From assembly GCF_018613935.1 (NCBI RefSeq), contig NZ_JAGGPF010000001.1, positions 248,001 to 312,000 on the forward strand: a stretch of DNA of 64,000 bases. The letters run 5' to 3'. Shown here one piece after another: positions 34,517-43,096 of the stretch. The stretch's first letter is position 1. Each line of letters opens with the position of its first letter. The translations under genes and the position numbers were made by a program. Origin of the DNA: Agromyces sp. ISL-38. Its GTDB lineage: Bacteria > Actinomycetota > Actinomycetes > Actinomycetales > Microbacteriaceae. The notes under the pieces are model-generated. The model was not told the DNA's origin and ran no database searches. It saw only the letters and a list, made by a program, of their open reading frames with translations.

Positions 34517-35311
34517 CTAGCCGATGAGGGTGTCGATGTCGTCGCCGAGGCGACGGTCGGCGATGAGGAGGAAGTCCGTCGAGGTCGATCGACTGTCAGT
34601 GCCGCAGACGACAGCGCCGGCTCGGGTGGCGATGAGGTTGGCTGCGGCGTAGTCCCAGATGGGAAGCCCACGCTGGAAGTGCGCGTCGGTTCGGCCCTCC
34701 GCGACGCCGCAGATTTCCAGCGCCGCGGCTCCGACGAGCCGGAAGTCACGGATCCGCGGGGTGAGGGTGTTGATGTCCTGCAATACGCGGGCACGTTTGG
34801 TGAGGTCGTACGGGATGCCGGTGGATACCAGCGCCTTGTCGAGCGGTACGTTCGTGTTCACACGCAGCGGGGTGCCGTTCAGGCGGGCCGGGTGGCCGGC
34901 GGCTGCGGTGTAGGTTGCTGACAGTGCGGGGGCGTGGACGACGCCGGCGACGGCGGTGCGCCTGCCGTTGGCATCCACTGCCATCGCGGCGATGGACACG
35001 GCGTAGTACGGCGAGCCGTACAGGTAGTTCACGGTCCCGTCGATCGGGTCGACGATCCAGGTGACCCCGCTGGTACCGGCGATTTCGCCGCCTTCTTCGC
35101 CGAAGAAGCCGTCGTCTGGCCGCGCCCGTCGCACCCGTTCCCGAATGAGCGCTTCGACGGCAGTGTCGGCCTGGGTGACGATGTCCAGCTGGCTCGACTT
35201 GGTCGCGGCCACGCTGATTCCGGCGCTGCGCATGCTCGCGGCCAGCGCTCCGGCCTCGGTCGCGACGGCAGTTGCGGTCTCGAGCAGGTTCAGGGGGTCG
35301 GCGTTGGTCAA
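34517..35311 (-). CDS. Inositol-monophosphatase family phosphatase
   Basis: 264-residue Mg-dependent, Li-sensitive-type phosphatase fold. Metal-site motifs: FFGEEGGEIAG, VDPIDGTVNYLYGSPYY and the C-terminal LPIWDYAAANLIATRAGA. Substrates in this family include inositol phosphates, histidinol phosphate, fructose bisphosphate and sugar phosphates. The start appears to be TTG at 35311 (MTNADPLNLLE). It lies 48 bp upstream of the GDPD gene, so the phosphomonoester made by the diesterase is its likely substrate. In the agrocinopine acc operon a comparable GDPD-like plus IMPase-like pair (AccF, AccG) acts in sequence. Confidence 0.92.
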   Translation of the reverse strand: MTNADPLNLLETATAVATEAGALAASMRSAGISVAATKSSQLDIVTQADTAVEALIRERVRRARPDDGFFGEEGGEIAGTSGVTWIVDPIDGTVNYLYGSPYYAVSIAAMAVDANGRRTAVAGVVHAPALSATYTAAAGHPARLNGTPLRVNTNVPLDKALVSTGIPYDLTKRARVLQDINTLTPRIRDFRLVGAAALEICGVAEGRTDAHFQRGLPIWDYAAANLIATRAGAVVCGTDSRSTSTDFLLIADRRLGDDIDTLIG

Positions 35312-35414
35312 CTGAGGGGTCCGTTCGGCGGCTTTCGTGTGCCCCTGTGTGCAGGGTGGTCTTGGTGTCGAGGGCGCATGGTGGAGTGCGAGGGTGAGCG
35401 TCGGCGCACCGGGC

Positions 35415-36278
35415 TCATCCCTTCAGCGCCGATCCGGCGACGCTCTGGATGAAGAACCGCTGGAAGATCAGGAAGACGATCAGCACCGGAAGAACGAGAA
35501 GCGTTCCGAACGCGAACACCTCACCCCAGTCCGGAGGCAGCTGTCCGGAGAAGACACTCATTTGGAGCGGCAGAGGACGCACAGCCGGGTCGGAGGTCAT
35601 GAGCAGCGGCCAGAGGAACTGACCCCAGGAACTGAGGAAGGTGAGGATCGCGACGGTCGCGAAAGCAGGCTTGGCGTTCGGGACCACGATGCGCAGGAAC
35701 ACTCCCCAGGATCCGAGCCCGTCCAGCCGGGCGGCTTCTTCCAGGCTCTTGGGGATGTTGAGGAAGAACGTGTAGAAGAGGAACACGGAGAAGGCGTTCC
35801 CGATGAACGGGATCATCTGCACGAACAGGGTGTCGCGTTGTCCGGACATGAGCCATGTCAGCGGGATCGCGATCGACTCGAACGGCACGATGATGAGCAG
35901 CACGATGAGCACGAAGACGTTGTCGCGGCCGATCCAGTTCAGTCGTGCGAAGGCGTAACCGGCCATCGAGTTGACGATGAGCCCGGCGACGACGATCACG
36001 AACGAGATGACGAACGAGTTGAAGAAGAAGCGCCAGAAGTAGCCGGTGGCGTCGGAACTCAACGCCTCGAACGCGGCGAGGTAGTTGTCGAAGGACAGAT
36101 TGACCGGGAGGAAGCCACCGAAGCCGTTGAGCACTTCCTCCGATGGCTTGAAGCTGCCGATGATGAGGTAGTAGATCGGAGCGACCATGATGATCGCGAC
36201 GACCGCCATAATGAGGTAGTCGCGGGCGGCCGCGAGCCGGCGCCGCACGGCGCTCGGGCGGAGGTTCAAGGTAGTCAA
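35415..36278 (-). CDS. Sugar ABC transporter permease, MalG type
   Basis: 287-residue CUT1-family permease with six helices; the coupling EAA loop is KSLEEAARLDGLGSWGVFLR near residue 185. The start is a TTG at 36278 overlapping the previous stop (TTGA), with AAGGAG 6-7 nt upstream. It pairs with the MalF-type permease. No ATPase gene is in this operon, so a shared ATPase of the MsiK type is probably used, as usual in actinobacteria. Confidence 0.93.
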   Translation of the reverse strand: MTTLNLRPSAVRRRLAAARDYLIMAVVAIIMVAPIYYLIIGSFKPSEEVLNGFGGFLPVNLSFDNYLAAFEALSSDATGYFWRFFFNSFVISFVIVVAGLIVNSMAGYAFARLNWIGRDNVFVLIVLLIIVPFESIAIPLTWLMSGQRDTLFVQMIPFIGNAFSVFLFYTFFLNIPKSLEEAARLDGLGSWGVFLRIVVPNAKPAFATVAILTFLSSWGQFLWPLLMTSDPAVRPLPLQMSVFSGQLPPDWGEVFAFGTLLVLPVLIVFLIFQRFFIQSVAGSALKG

Positions 36279-37246
36279 TCTTCACTCCTTTGACGAAGCA
36301 TGCGCCGCTGGATCAGGGTGATGATCACGACGACGACGAACAGGAATACGGAGATGGCCGAGGCGCGGCCGAGGTTGTTGTCCGCGGAGAGAGCGTTCGT
36401 CGCCTGGTAGAGCACTGTCTGGGTCGCGTTCTCGTTCGCACCTCCGGTGCGGATAAGGATGTACGCCTGGTCGTAGACGCGGAACGCCATGATGGTCGTC
36501 AGCAGCAACACGAAGATCAGCGTGTTTCGGACACCGGGAATGGTGACGTGAATGAACTGCTGCCACCCATTGGCGCGATCAAGACGCGCGGCCTCGTACC
36601 GCTCTTCGGGGATGTCCTGGAGGCCGGCGAGGATGATGACCATCTGGAATCCGACGCCCTGCCAGATCGAAAGCAGGATGACTGAGCCCAGTGCGGTCGC
36701 GGACGAGCCGAGCCAGTCCTGTGCGGGCACCAGGCCGCCGGTGATGAAGCTGACCGAGGAGTTGAGGAGGCCGTCGGAGCTGCGGTCGAGGATCAGCCGC
36801 CAGATGACGGCCACGAGCGCCATCGGGAAAACGACCGGCATGAAGAAGAACGTGCGGAAGAACCGCACACTCCGCAGCTTGCGGTTGAGCAGCACCGCGA
36901 GAAGGAGCGCGAGTCCTGTCTGGACCGGGATGACGACGATCGCGAAAACGAAGTTGTTCAGAAGCGAGCGAAGGAACGCGCCGGAGACAACGGGGTCGGT
37001 GAACAGTCGGATGTACTGGTCGAGACCGACGAATACGGCCGGTCGGATCTGATTGACCTGGACGTTGAATAGGGACAGCGCGACCGCCGCGAAGAACGGG
37101 ACGGCGATGAACGCGATCAGACCGAGGACGGCGGGCAGGGACATGAGGATACCCGCGGTATCGTCTCGGTTCGAGCGTGGCCGCCGGACGCGGCGAAAGC
37201 GGGAGCTCGACGCGGCGATGGCGGGAGCGAGGGCTGATTCAGCCAT
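36275..37246 (-). CDS. Sugar ABC transporter permease, MalF type
   Basis: 323-residue CUT1 permease; EAA loop DIPEERYEAARLDRANGWQQ near residue 220, with six or more helices beginning ILMSLPAVLGLIAFIAVPFF. ATG at 37246 (MAESALAPAIAASSSRFRRV). Its stop overlaps the start of the MalG-type gene. CUT1 importers carry oligosaccharides, glycosides and also glycerol-3-phosphate or glycerophosphodiesters (Ugp), which matters for the operon's substrate. Confidence 0.93.
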   Translation of the reverse strand: MAESALAPAIAASSSRFRRVRRPRSNRDDTAGILMSLPAVLGLIAFIAVPFFAAVALSLFNVQVNQIRPAVFVGLDQYIRLFTDPVVSGAFLRSLLNNFVFAIVVIPVQTGLALLLAVLLNRKLRSVRFFRTFFFMPVVFPMALVAVIWRLILDRSSDGLLNSSVSFITGGLVPAQDWLGSSATALGSVILLSIWQGVGFQMVIILAGLQDIPEERYEAARLDRANGWQQFIHVTIPGVRNTLIFVLLLTTIMAFRVYDQAYILIRTGGANENATQTVLYQATNALSADNNLGRASAISVFLFVVVVIITLIQRRMLRQRSED

Positions 37247-37303
37247 GAGGTCTCTTTCAGGAGGTGGGGTGTGGGCGCACGCCGGCGCCCACACCCGTCA
37301 TTC

Positions 37304-38632
37304 CTACTTGTAGTCGTTGTTGTCGGCGAAGTTCGAGTCGATCGCCTGAGCGGCGTTGGTGAGCTCGGTCTTCGGGTCGGCGCCGCGGTAGACGGCAGCC
37401 AGGGCGCTTCCGAACCTTGCGGTGATGGTCGGGTAGCCCGGGGTCATCGGCCGGTAGACGGACACGCAGGCGTCGGTCACCGCGTCGGCGGCGCAGGCCT
37501 TCGCCAGCTGCTCGCCCCACAGCGCCAAGTCGCCTCCGGTCTGGTACAGGCTCGCGTCGGCGAACGTGGACTGGGTAGCCGGCGGGGCACCGTTCGCTTC
37601 GACCATGGCGTTGACGTTGTCGTCGTTCAGCAGGTAGTCGAGGAAGACGCCGGTGGCCTTGCCATTCTGTGTGCTGGCGCCGATTCCCCACGTCCACGAG
37701 CCGGCGTCCGCTTTCGCCCCGTTGCCGAGGTCGGGCAGCGGCAACGCGACCACGTTCTCGCCGAGGCCGGCCTTGGCGTTCGGGTACAGCCAGTGGCCAC
37801 CCCACAGCAGGCCGACCTGCGCGCTCGGGAAAGCCTTGCCGTCCTGGCCGGAAGCGACGTACGGCTTCCACGACGCGAACGTCGTCAGAGCCTCGATGCT
37901 CGCGTCCGAGTCCAGGGCGCCGGACGCCCTGCCGTCCTCGAGGATCGCTCCTCCAGCGGAATAGAGCAGGGGCGAGAACGCGAAGGTTCCCCACTCGCCG
38001 GAGAAGCCGCCCTCGCGCAGGTCGATCGCCTTGCCAGACGGAGAGACCGCGGCGACCTTCTCCAGAACGTCGGCGAACTCGTCGGCCGTCCAAGCCTCGT
38101 CGACGGACGTCGGGATCGTGACGCCGGCCGCTTCGAGGATCGACCGGTTGCCGAGCAGACCGATGGCAGCGTCGAACTGCGCGAGCCCGTAGAGCTCTCC
38201 GTCGTAGGTTCCCTCCGCGATCGACCCCGGGGTGGCGTTGTCGATCGTGGTCTGATCGACGTACTCGCTGAGTGGGCTGAGCTTCTGGTTGTAGACGAAG
38301 GACGCCAGGGTCGGGCTGTCGATGTCCAGCACATCCGGGAGCTTGTCCGCCGGGGTGTTGGCGATCGTCTGCGTGTACGTGTCGGCGGGGATCAAACGGA
38401 GGCTTGCCTCGATGTCAGACTGGGACGAGTTGAAGCTGTCGACGGTCGCCTGGAGCGCGGCGACCTCGGCGTCGTTGCCCTGGTGAGCCCAGATCTCGAT
38501 CGGGCCGGTTCCGTCGCCGGCCCCGGACTGGTTGCCGTCGCCGGCCGAGCTGCAGCCGGTGATGACAGTGAGTGCGGTGAGCGCGGCGAGAGCTGCGAGG
38601 CCTCCTCGACGCGCAGCGCGATTGCTCTGCAT
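37304..38632 (-). CDS. Sugar ABC transporter substrate-binding lipoprotein
   Basis: 442-residue extracytoplasmic binding protein of the SBP_bac_1 type. The signal peptide ends in a lipobox (LTVITGCSSAG). The mature part starts with the usual IEIWAHQGNDAEVAALQATV strand-helix and includes LYGLAQFDAAIGLLGNRSIL and a ligand-region GLLWGGHWLYPNAKAG. It delivers the substrate to the two downstream permeases (57-bp gap). The specificity cannot be read, but the surrounding phosphodiesterase and phosphatase suggest a phosphate-bearing sugar. Confidence 0.92.
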   Translation of the reverse strand: MQSNRAARRGGLAALAALTALTVITGCSSAGDGNQSGAGDGTGPIEIWAHQGNDAEVAALQATVDSFNSSQSDIEASLRLIPADTYTQTIANTPADKLPDVLDIDSPTLASFVYNQKLSPLSEYVDQTTIDNATPGSIAEGTYDGELYGLAQFDAAIGLLGNRSILEAAGVTIPTSVDEAWTADEFADVLEKVAAVSPSGKAIDLREGGFSGEWGTFAFSPLLYSAGGAILEDGRASGALDSDASIEALTTFASWKPYVASGQDGKAFPSAQVGLLWGGHWLYPNAKAGLGENVVALPLPDLGNGAKADAGSWTWGIGASTQNGKATGVFLDYLLNDDNVNAMVEANGAPPATQSTFADASLYQTGGDLALWGEQLAKACAADAVTDACVSVYRPMTPGYPTITARFGSALAAVYRGADPKTELTNAAQAIDSNFADNNDYK

Positions 38633-38686
38633 GGTTCTCCTCTTATCGTGCGTTGGGTTGAGTTCCCGGGTTGGGTCTTTGAGTCG

Positions 38687-39721
38687 TCATCCCGCGGCGT
38701 CTTCTGCGGCGGGACGAACGGGGGAGGGGCCGCTTTTCAGCGGCGAGGGATCGAAGGCGTCATCGTCGACGACCAGATAACCGTCGGCGTCGACGCTGAC
38801 GGGCACGGGATCGCTGATCACGCCCCGGAAGTCGCTACCGGGCGCGGCGCCGAGGAAGCACATGAGAGCCCAGCTCTCGTCACGATCCATCACAAGACGG
38901 CCGGAGTAGTGCTGCGACGTCGTGAGCGGGTGAGCCGCCGCCACATCCATGTGCTCGTGGGGCGCGGAGATGGGGAGCGCCCACGTGCCCGGGTTGTCCT
39001 GACGTGCCGAGTTGCCGGAAGAGAGCGTGTTAGGCCCGCAGGAGAACACGAGCACCCATTGCCCATCGATCTGCGCAACCTGCGGCACCTCGAGATGGCC
39101 GAATCCGGCGCCCGGATCGGACAGCGGCGGGAGGACTTCCCACTCCTGAAGGTCGGGTGAGTACGCGTGTCCGATCACACCGCGGTCATCGAGCGGGCCT
39201 TCCTTCGCGCGGGCGGTGACGAGCATGTGCCATCCGGAGCCGCTCGGGTCACGGAAGACCCACGGGTCCCGCCAAGCCTCCTCTTTCCACCCCTCGCCGG
39301 GCACGTACGTTTCGTACCAGCGCGGATCGGCCCGGGTGATCGGGCCGGGAAGCTTCTCCCAGTTGGTCAGGTCCGACGACACAGCGACCCCGACGGTCTC
39401 GATGTTGGCGTATTCGGGTTCCGGGTGCAGGAATCGCGACCCGGTGTAGAACATGCGCCACAGGCCGTCGTCGCCGCGGACGACGCAGCCGGTCCACGTC
39501 GCCGTGGCGTCGAACGCTCCTTCGTCACCACCTTCGAAGGCACGCCCGACGATGTCCCAGTCGCGCAGATCAGTCGAGACGGCGTGACCGATGCGGGCGG
39601 CGCGGTGGCGGCGTCCCGGATCCCCCAGGCTGTGGGGAGCGTTCAAGAAGTAGAGATGGAAGCGACCGTCATCCTGCGCGATCCAGAAATCCCACGCCCA
39701 GCTATCGGGGACGGTTAGCAT
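38687..39721 (-). CDS. Glycoside hydrolase, GH32/GH43-like five-blade fold
   Basis: 344-residue cytoplasmic glycosidase. The three expected acidic positions of the GH32/68/43 superfamily are visible: WAWDFWIAQDDGRFHLYFL (nucleophile Asp region), EEAWRDPWVFRDPSGSGW (RDP motif) and FGHLEVPQVAQIDGQW (acid Glu). GHAVSTDLRDW is also typical. The likely bond is a fructosyl or similar glycoside; no signal peptide, so it works on an imported sugar. ATG at 39721. First gene of the operon, with a perfect LacI-type palindrome 190 bp upstream of its start. Confidence 0.85.
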   Translation of the reverse strand: MLTVPDSWAWDFWIAQDDGRFHLYFLNAPHSLGDPGRRHRAARIGHAVSTDLRDWDIVGRAFEGGDEGAFDATATWTGCVVRGDDGLWRMFYTGSRFLHPEPEYANIETVGVAVSSDLTNWEKLPGPITRADPRWYETYVPGEGWKEEAWRDPWVFRDPSGSGWHMLVTARAKEGPLDDRGVIGHAYSPDLQEWEVLPPLSDPGAGFGHLEVPQVAQIDGQWVLVFSCGPNTLSSGNSARQDNPGTWALPISAPHEHMDVAAAHPLTTSQHYSGRLVMDRDESWALMCFLGAAPGSDFRGVISDPVPVSVDADGYLVVDDDAFDPSPLKSGPSPVRPAAEDAAG

Positions 39722-39909
39722 GAGCGCCCCCCACGGATGTTCAGCGAGCGCATCATGCTCGAGCTCCTTCGATCGATGAGGTTGCCGACTGCGAGTGCGG
39801 AAAGCAGTGATCGCAGATCTGCCGAGACGAGCCGAGACGCTTTCCGTTGCGCCCGCTCGGCAGCGTCCGCCGCGTCGGCGGGGTTGCTGCCATTGCATCT
39901 GCAACTTTG

Positions 39910-39923
39910 CGGGAACGTTCCCG
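39910..39923. promoter_or_regulatory. LacI-type operator before the GH32-ABC-phosphatase-GDPD operon
   Basis: CGGGAACGTTCCCG is a perfect 14-bp palindrome with the central CG typical of LacI/GalR operators, in the 369-bp intergenic region between the divergent hydrolase operon and phosphate permease gene. The same core occurs before the permease (40065) and the lacI gene (43087). A TACAGT on the minus strand about 15 bp upstream could be a -10 element, placing the operator at the transcription start. Confidence 0.75.
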
Positions 39924-40064
39924 GTCATGTGCAACACTGTACACACCCGCCGAACTGGCATGCAAACCCGATTCCGACGGGGTAATCGACTTTTCATCGG
40001 TTCGACATCTGCTCGCCAGAGTGGGTCTTCGCGCCGGAATCGCAGTTCATTGGCTGCGCCAAGC

Positions 40065-40076
40065 GGGAAGGTTCCC
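40065..40076. promoter_or_regulatory. LacI-type operator before the phosphate permease gene
   Basis: GGGAAGGTTCCC is the same palindrome with a GG centre, 15 bp upstream of the permease GTG and just before its GGAGG ribosome-binding site. It would block transcription or initiation directly. Confidence 0.55.
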
Positions 40077-40090
40077 GGACTGGAGGTGAC

Positions 40091-41044
40091 GTGGAGTATC
40101 TGACGGGGGGTCTTGCACTTGTTTTCGCCGTTCTTGTCGGTCGCAACGACGGGGCGCCTCTGGTTGCGCTCGCCCTCAGGCCGCTTCATCGACGTTCGTC
40201 GTGGCCGCCTGCTGTTCTCATCGCCGCGACCGTTGTGGTTCCTGCCGTCGGAGTGCAGGCGGTGGGGGGAACGCTCGCGGATTTGTTCCGTTCGTCGGCC
40301 GGAAGTTCGGGGCTGGGGCTCGCGGTGCTGCTGCTGGCCACGATCTCGACGTTATTGATCTCCACGGTCACGGGCATCCCCACTTCGATCACGCTGGCGC
40401 TCGTCGGCGCGTCTGCCGGAGCGCAGGTCGCTCACGGCGTGCTGGAGGGTGAACGGATCGCCCGCGTCCTGGTTCTCGCGGCTGCCGGGCCGGTGGTGGC
40501 GTGGCTACTGGCACTGGCGGTGACCCGCCTTCTGATGCTCGCGCGCGGACCTTCGCTCGAGCGGACGGTTCGGTGGCAGCAGATCACGGGATTCGTGGCG
40601 ACCGCGGTCGCTTACGGCGCCAACGACGGCCAGAAACTCCTGGCCGTATTCGCGGTCATGTTCGGTATCAACGTGGCGGGCGGAGCGGTCGACCCGAGAG
40701 TCATCGGGCTGGTGGTCGCCTGCTTCGCGATCGGGACGATGCTCGGCTTGCGTCGGAGCGCGAACGGCCTGCGACAGGGCGTTCTGCATCCCAAGCCGTA
40801 TCAGGTCGCATCTACGCTGTGGTCCAGCGCGACGGCCGTGCTCGTCGGTTCGGCTCTGGCCGCGCCGATGAGTATGACGCAGTCCGTCACCGGGGCACTG
40901 ATCGGATCTGCCCCGCCCCGCGAGTGGCGGCGCGTCCGCTGGGAGCAGTCTCGCCGGGTCGTGTTGGCGTGGCTGTGGACCCTGCCGGTCGCAGCAGTCG
41001 CCGGTTGGGCGCTCACCCTCGCAACCGGTCTGCTGGCGAACTGA
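40091..41044 (+). CDS. PiT family inorganic phosphate permease
   Basis: 317-residue membrane transporter of the PiT family. Both halves of the internal duplication carry the ND signature, as VLVGRNDGAPLVALAL at the N-terminus and AYGANDGQKLLAVFAVMFG in the middle (family pattern GAND). About nine or ten helices are visible. The GTG start at 40091 has GGAGGTGAC directly upstream. It is followed 21 bp later by the DUF47 gene, the usual partner. Unusually, its promoter carries a sugar-type LacI operator rather than any recognisable Pho box. It may take up or release phosphate. Confidence 0.88.
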   Translation: MEYLTGGLALVFAVLVGRNDGAPLVALALRPLHRRSSWPPAVLIAATVVVPAVGVQAVGGTLADLFRSSAGSSGLGLAVLLLATISTLLISTVTGIPTSITLALVGASAGAQVAHGVLEGERIARVLVLAAAGPVVAWLLALAVTRLLMLARGPSLERTVRWQQITGFVATAVAYGANDGQKLLAVFAVMFGINVAGGAVDPRVIGLVVACFAIGTMLGLRRSANGLRQGVLHPKPYQVASTLWSSATAVLVGSALAAPMSMTQSVTGALIGSAPPREWRRVRWEQSRRVVLAWLWTLPVAAVAGWALTLATGLLAN

Positions 41045-41065
41045 AGAACCTCGAGGAGAGAGAAC

Positions 41066-41683
41066 ATGAAACGCCTCATCCGCAATCGCACAGCTCGGCG
41101 GTCCACTCGCGATCTCCTCGCGCACCAGATCGACATCACCATCGACGGTGTCGCCCTCGCTCAGGAGGCCATCCACACCCCGGAAGATCGCGTCGACGCT
41201 CGAGCGTCCATGGTCGACATCGAGCACCAGGGAGACGAAGCGCGCGCGGAGGTGATCCGGGTGATGTCCTCTCGCATCACCACGCCGCTCGACCGGGAAG
41301 ACTTGTTCCGCGCATCTCGGTCCATCGACGACGTGCTCGACAACACCCGCGATTTCGTGCGCGAGATGGCCATGTGGCACGCCGGTCCCGGGGTGCTGGG
41401 CGAGACCGCGCTCGAGCAGGTCGTCGCATCGCTGGAGAAGCTGCGTGACGCTGTGGCGAGCACCAATCCGGTCCACGTCCGAGAGAACTGCCTCGCCGCC
41501 CGGAAAGAAGCCGGCCAGGTTCGCCGCGCCTACCAAGAAGGACTCGCCCAGATCTTCGATAGCGAGCTCACCATGGACACCCTGAAGACCCGCGAACTCC
41601 TCAGACGCCTCGACGTCATCGGGCTGCGCCTCGCCGAAGGCGCCGACGCGCTCCTGGATGGGCTGATCAAACGCGCCATCTGA
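41066..41683 (+). CDS. DUF47 (PhoU-like) accessory protein of the phosphate permease
   Basis: 205-residue all-helical PhoU-like protein with the DUF47 features DIEHQGDEARAEVIRVM and IDDVLDNTRDFVREMAMW (conserved ExxxD and Asp-rich metal-binding helices). DUF47 proteins are encoded beside Pit permeases and affect their activity. GAGGAGAGAGAAC precedes the ATG. Co-transcribed with the permease, so phosphate transport control is bundled with the sugar operon. Confidence 0.9.
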   Translation: MKRLIRNRTARRSTRDLLAHQIDITIDGVALAQEAIHTPEDRVDARASMVDIEHQGDEARAEVIRVMSSRITTPLDREDLFRASRSIDDVLDNTRDFVREMAMWHAGPGVLGETALEQVVASLEKLRDAVASTNPVHVRENCLAARKEAGQVRRAYQEGLAQIFDSELTMDTLKTRELLRRLDVIGLRLAEGADALLDGLIKRAI

Positions 41684-41729
41684 ACATCCGCGGATCGAAC
41701 CGTCGCCGGTCCCGGGAATGCCGCGGCTT

Positions 41730-41863
41730 CCGGATCCTTTCTCTCCCACAACGGTTCTGTCGTCGAGATCGCCGGTCGACCGGCGGCGGTGGCCGACACG
41801 ATCGGCGCGCGGGACACTTTCTCCGGAGCGCTTCTCGACGCGTTGATGCGTACGGCGCGGTAG
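41730..41863 (+). pseudogene. PfkB family sugar kinase remnant (C-terminal end)
   Basis: One frame reads SFLSHNGSVVEIAGRPAAVA then DTIGARDTFSGALLDALMRT and stops at 41863. This is the end of a PfkB (ribokinase/fructokinase) protein including its catalytic motif, where the usual DTIGAGDTF has become DTIGARDTF. The rest of the kinase is missing. It points to an earlier sugar kinase in this locus, lost by deletion. Confidence 0.75.
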
Positions 41864-42046
41864 GCGCTCAGAGCCGTGACGTGCTGGCTCAACTCGCCGA
41901 ACCTACGCTCCGTGAAGCCGCGAGCTGGGCATCACGCGCGGCCGCGGTCATGGTATCGCGGCAAGGGGCCGACCCACCGCGTCGTGGTGAGGTCATACGG
42001 GACTATTGACGCCGCGAACGGGACGCCGACTCTCGGATGCGACCCA

Positions 42047-43060
42047 TCACCTCCGAGGCGGAGCTGTCGTGCGCCCGGGCACCACCGTCCCCGGTATCGC
42101 CGTTCGTGCTTCCACCGGAGCGCCCTGCTCTACCCACTCGATCAGGCGGTCTACCGCCGTTCGACCAATCTCCTCGATCGGCTGCCGGAAGCTCGTGAAT
42201 CCGAACAGCGGCTCGGCCAAATAGCCGAATCCGTCGTAGCCAGTCACGGAAATCTGTTCCGGGACAGGAATCTCGCGGACACGGAGCTCCTCGAGAACCT
42301 TGACCATCGCGACATCGCTCGGGCACATCAAGGCCGTGATCGCTGGGTCTGCCAGCGCCGTCACTACCGCCGAACCGACCGGACCCCGGTACGAATCGAG
42401 TTCGATCACCCGGACCTTCACATTCGACGCCCGCAGAGTTCGGATCATCGCCGTGCCGCGCGCGTTCTGACTCGCGGACTCCCGGTCCGACACCAGAAGA
42501 ACCGCGACATCCCGATGGCCCAGACGGGCCACATATTCGGCGATGCGCGCCCCGCCGTCCTCCTCGTCGCAGTGCACACTCACGATGCCCTCCGCGTACT
42601 CCGCGCGACCGGCAACGACGATCGGCACACGGTCGACGTAGCGCACGAGATCCTCTCCGGACAGCTGCGCAGACGACACGATCAAACCGTCGACTCGCAG
42701 GGCGATCAACGACCGCAACGCCTCCTGAGCATCTTCCACGGTCAGCTCGTCGACACCGGTGACCGAGACGACCTCGTACCCCCGCTCGGCGGCACGCCGC
42801 TGCATCGCAGCCTGCAGGTAGCCGTAGAACTGGATGGTGGTGTCACGAAGAACCACGCCCAACGTCTTCGTTCGTTGCGAAACCAGACCTCGCGCCATCG
42901 CGTTCGGCACGTAGCCGAGCCGATCGGCGACAGCGCGAACCCGCTCCACCGTGTCCGGACTCACGTCGCCCTGACCGAGCAGCGCGCGCGAGACCGCGGA
43001 CTTCGACACTCCCGCTTCTCGAGCGACGTCGATAATCGTCGGCGACTTCGGCCTACTCAT
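42047..43060 (-). CDS. LacI family transcriptional regulator of the phosphodiester-sugar locus
   Basis: 337 residues. LacI helix-turn-helix TIIDVAREAGVSKSAVSRAL (residues about 8-27) with the hinge helix PNAMARGLVSQRTKTLGVVL, then the sugar-binding domain including MCPSDVAMVKVLEELRVREI and ISVTGYDGFGYLAEPLFGFT. The matching GGGAACGTTCC palindrome 27 bp upstream of its own start, plus copies before the hydrolase operon and phosphate permease, make it the likely repressor of all three units. It reads toward the kinase remnant. Confidence 0.92.
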   Translation of the reverse strand: MSRPKSPTIIDVAREAGVSKSAVSRALLGQGDVSPDTVERVRAVADRLGYVPNAMARGLVSQRTKTLGVVLRDTTIQFYGYLQAAMQRRAAERGYEVVSVTGVDELTVEDAQEALRSLIALRVDGLIVSSAQLSGEDLVRYVDRVPIVVAGRAEYAEGIVSVHCDEEDGGARIAEYVARLGHRDVAVLLVSDRESASQNARGTAMIRTLRASNVKVRVIELDSYRGPVGSAVVTALADPAITALMCPSDVAMVKVLEELRVREIPVPEQISVTGYDGFGYLAEPLFGFTSFRQPIEEIGRTAVDRLIEWVEQGAPVEARTAIPGTVVPGRTTAPPRR

Positions 43061-43085
43061 AGGACGTCACCTGACGTCGATTGCC

Positions 43086-43096
43086 GGGAACGTTCC
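43086..43096. promoter_or_regulatory. LacI-type operator upstream of its own gene
   Basis: GGGAACGTTCC (palindromic core GGAACGTTCC) lies 27-36 bp upstream of the lacI ATG at 43060 and matches the core of the operator at 39910. Consistent with autoregulation. Confidence 0.7.

Noticed and set aside
33677..35311. Simple phosphate-starvation (Pho/Ugp) operon
   Set aside because: The GDPD is linked to a GH32 enzyme and LacI operators, and I see no Pho-box-like direct repeats upstream; this remains an alternative for the substrate, not for the regulation.
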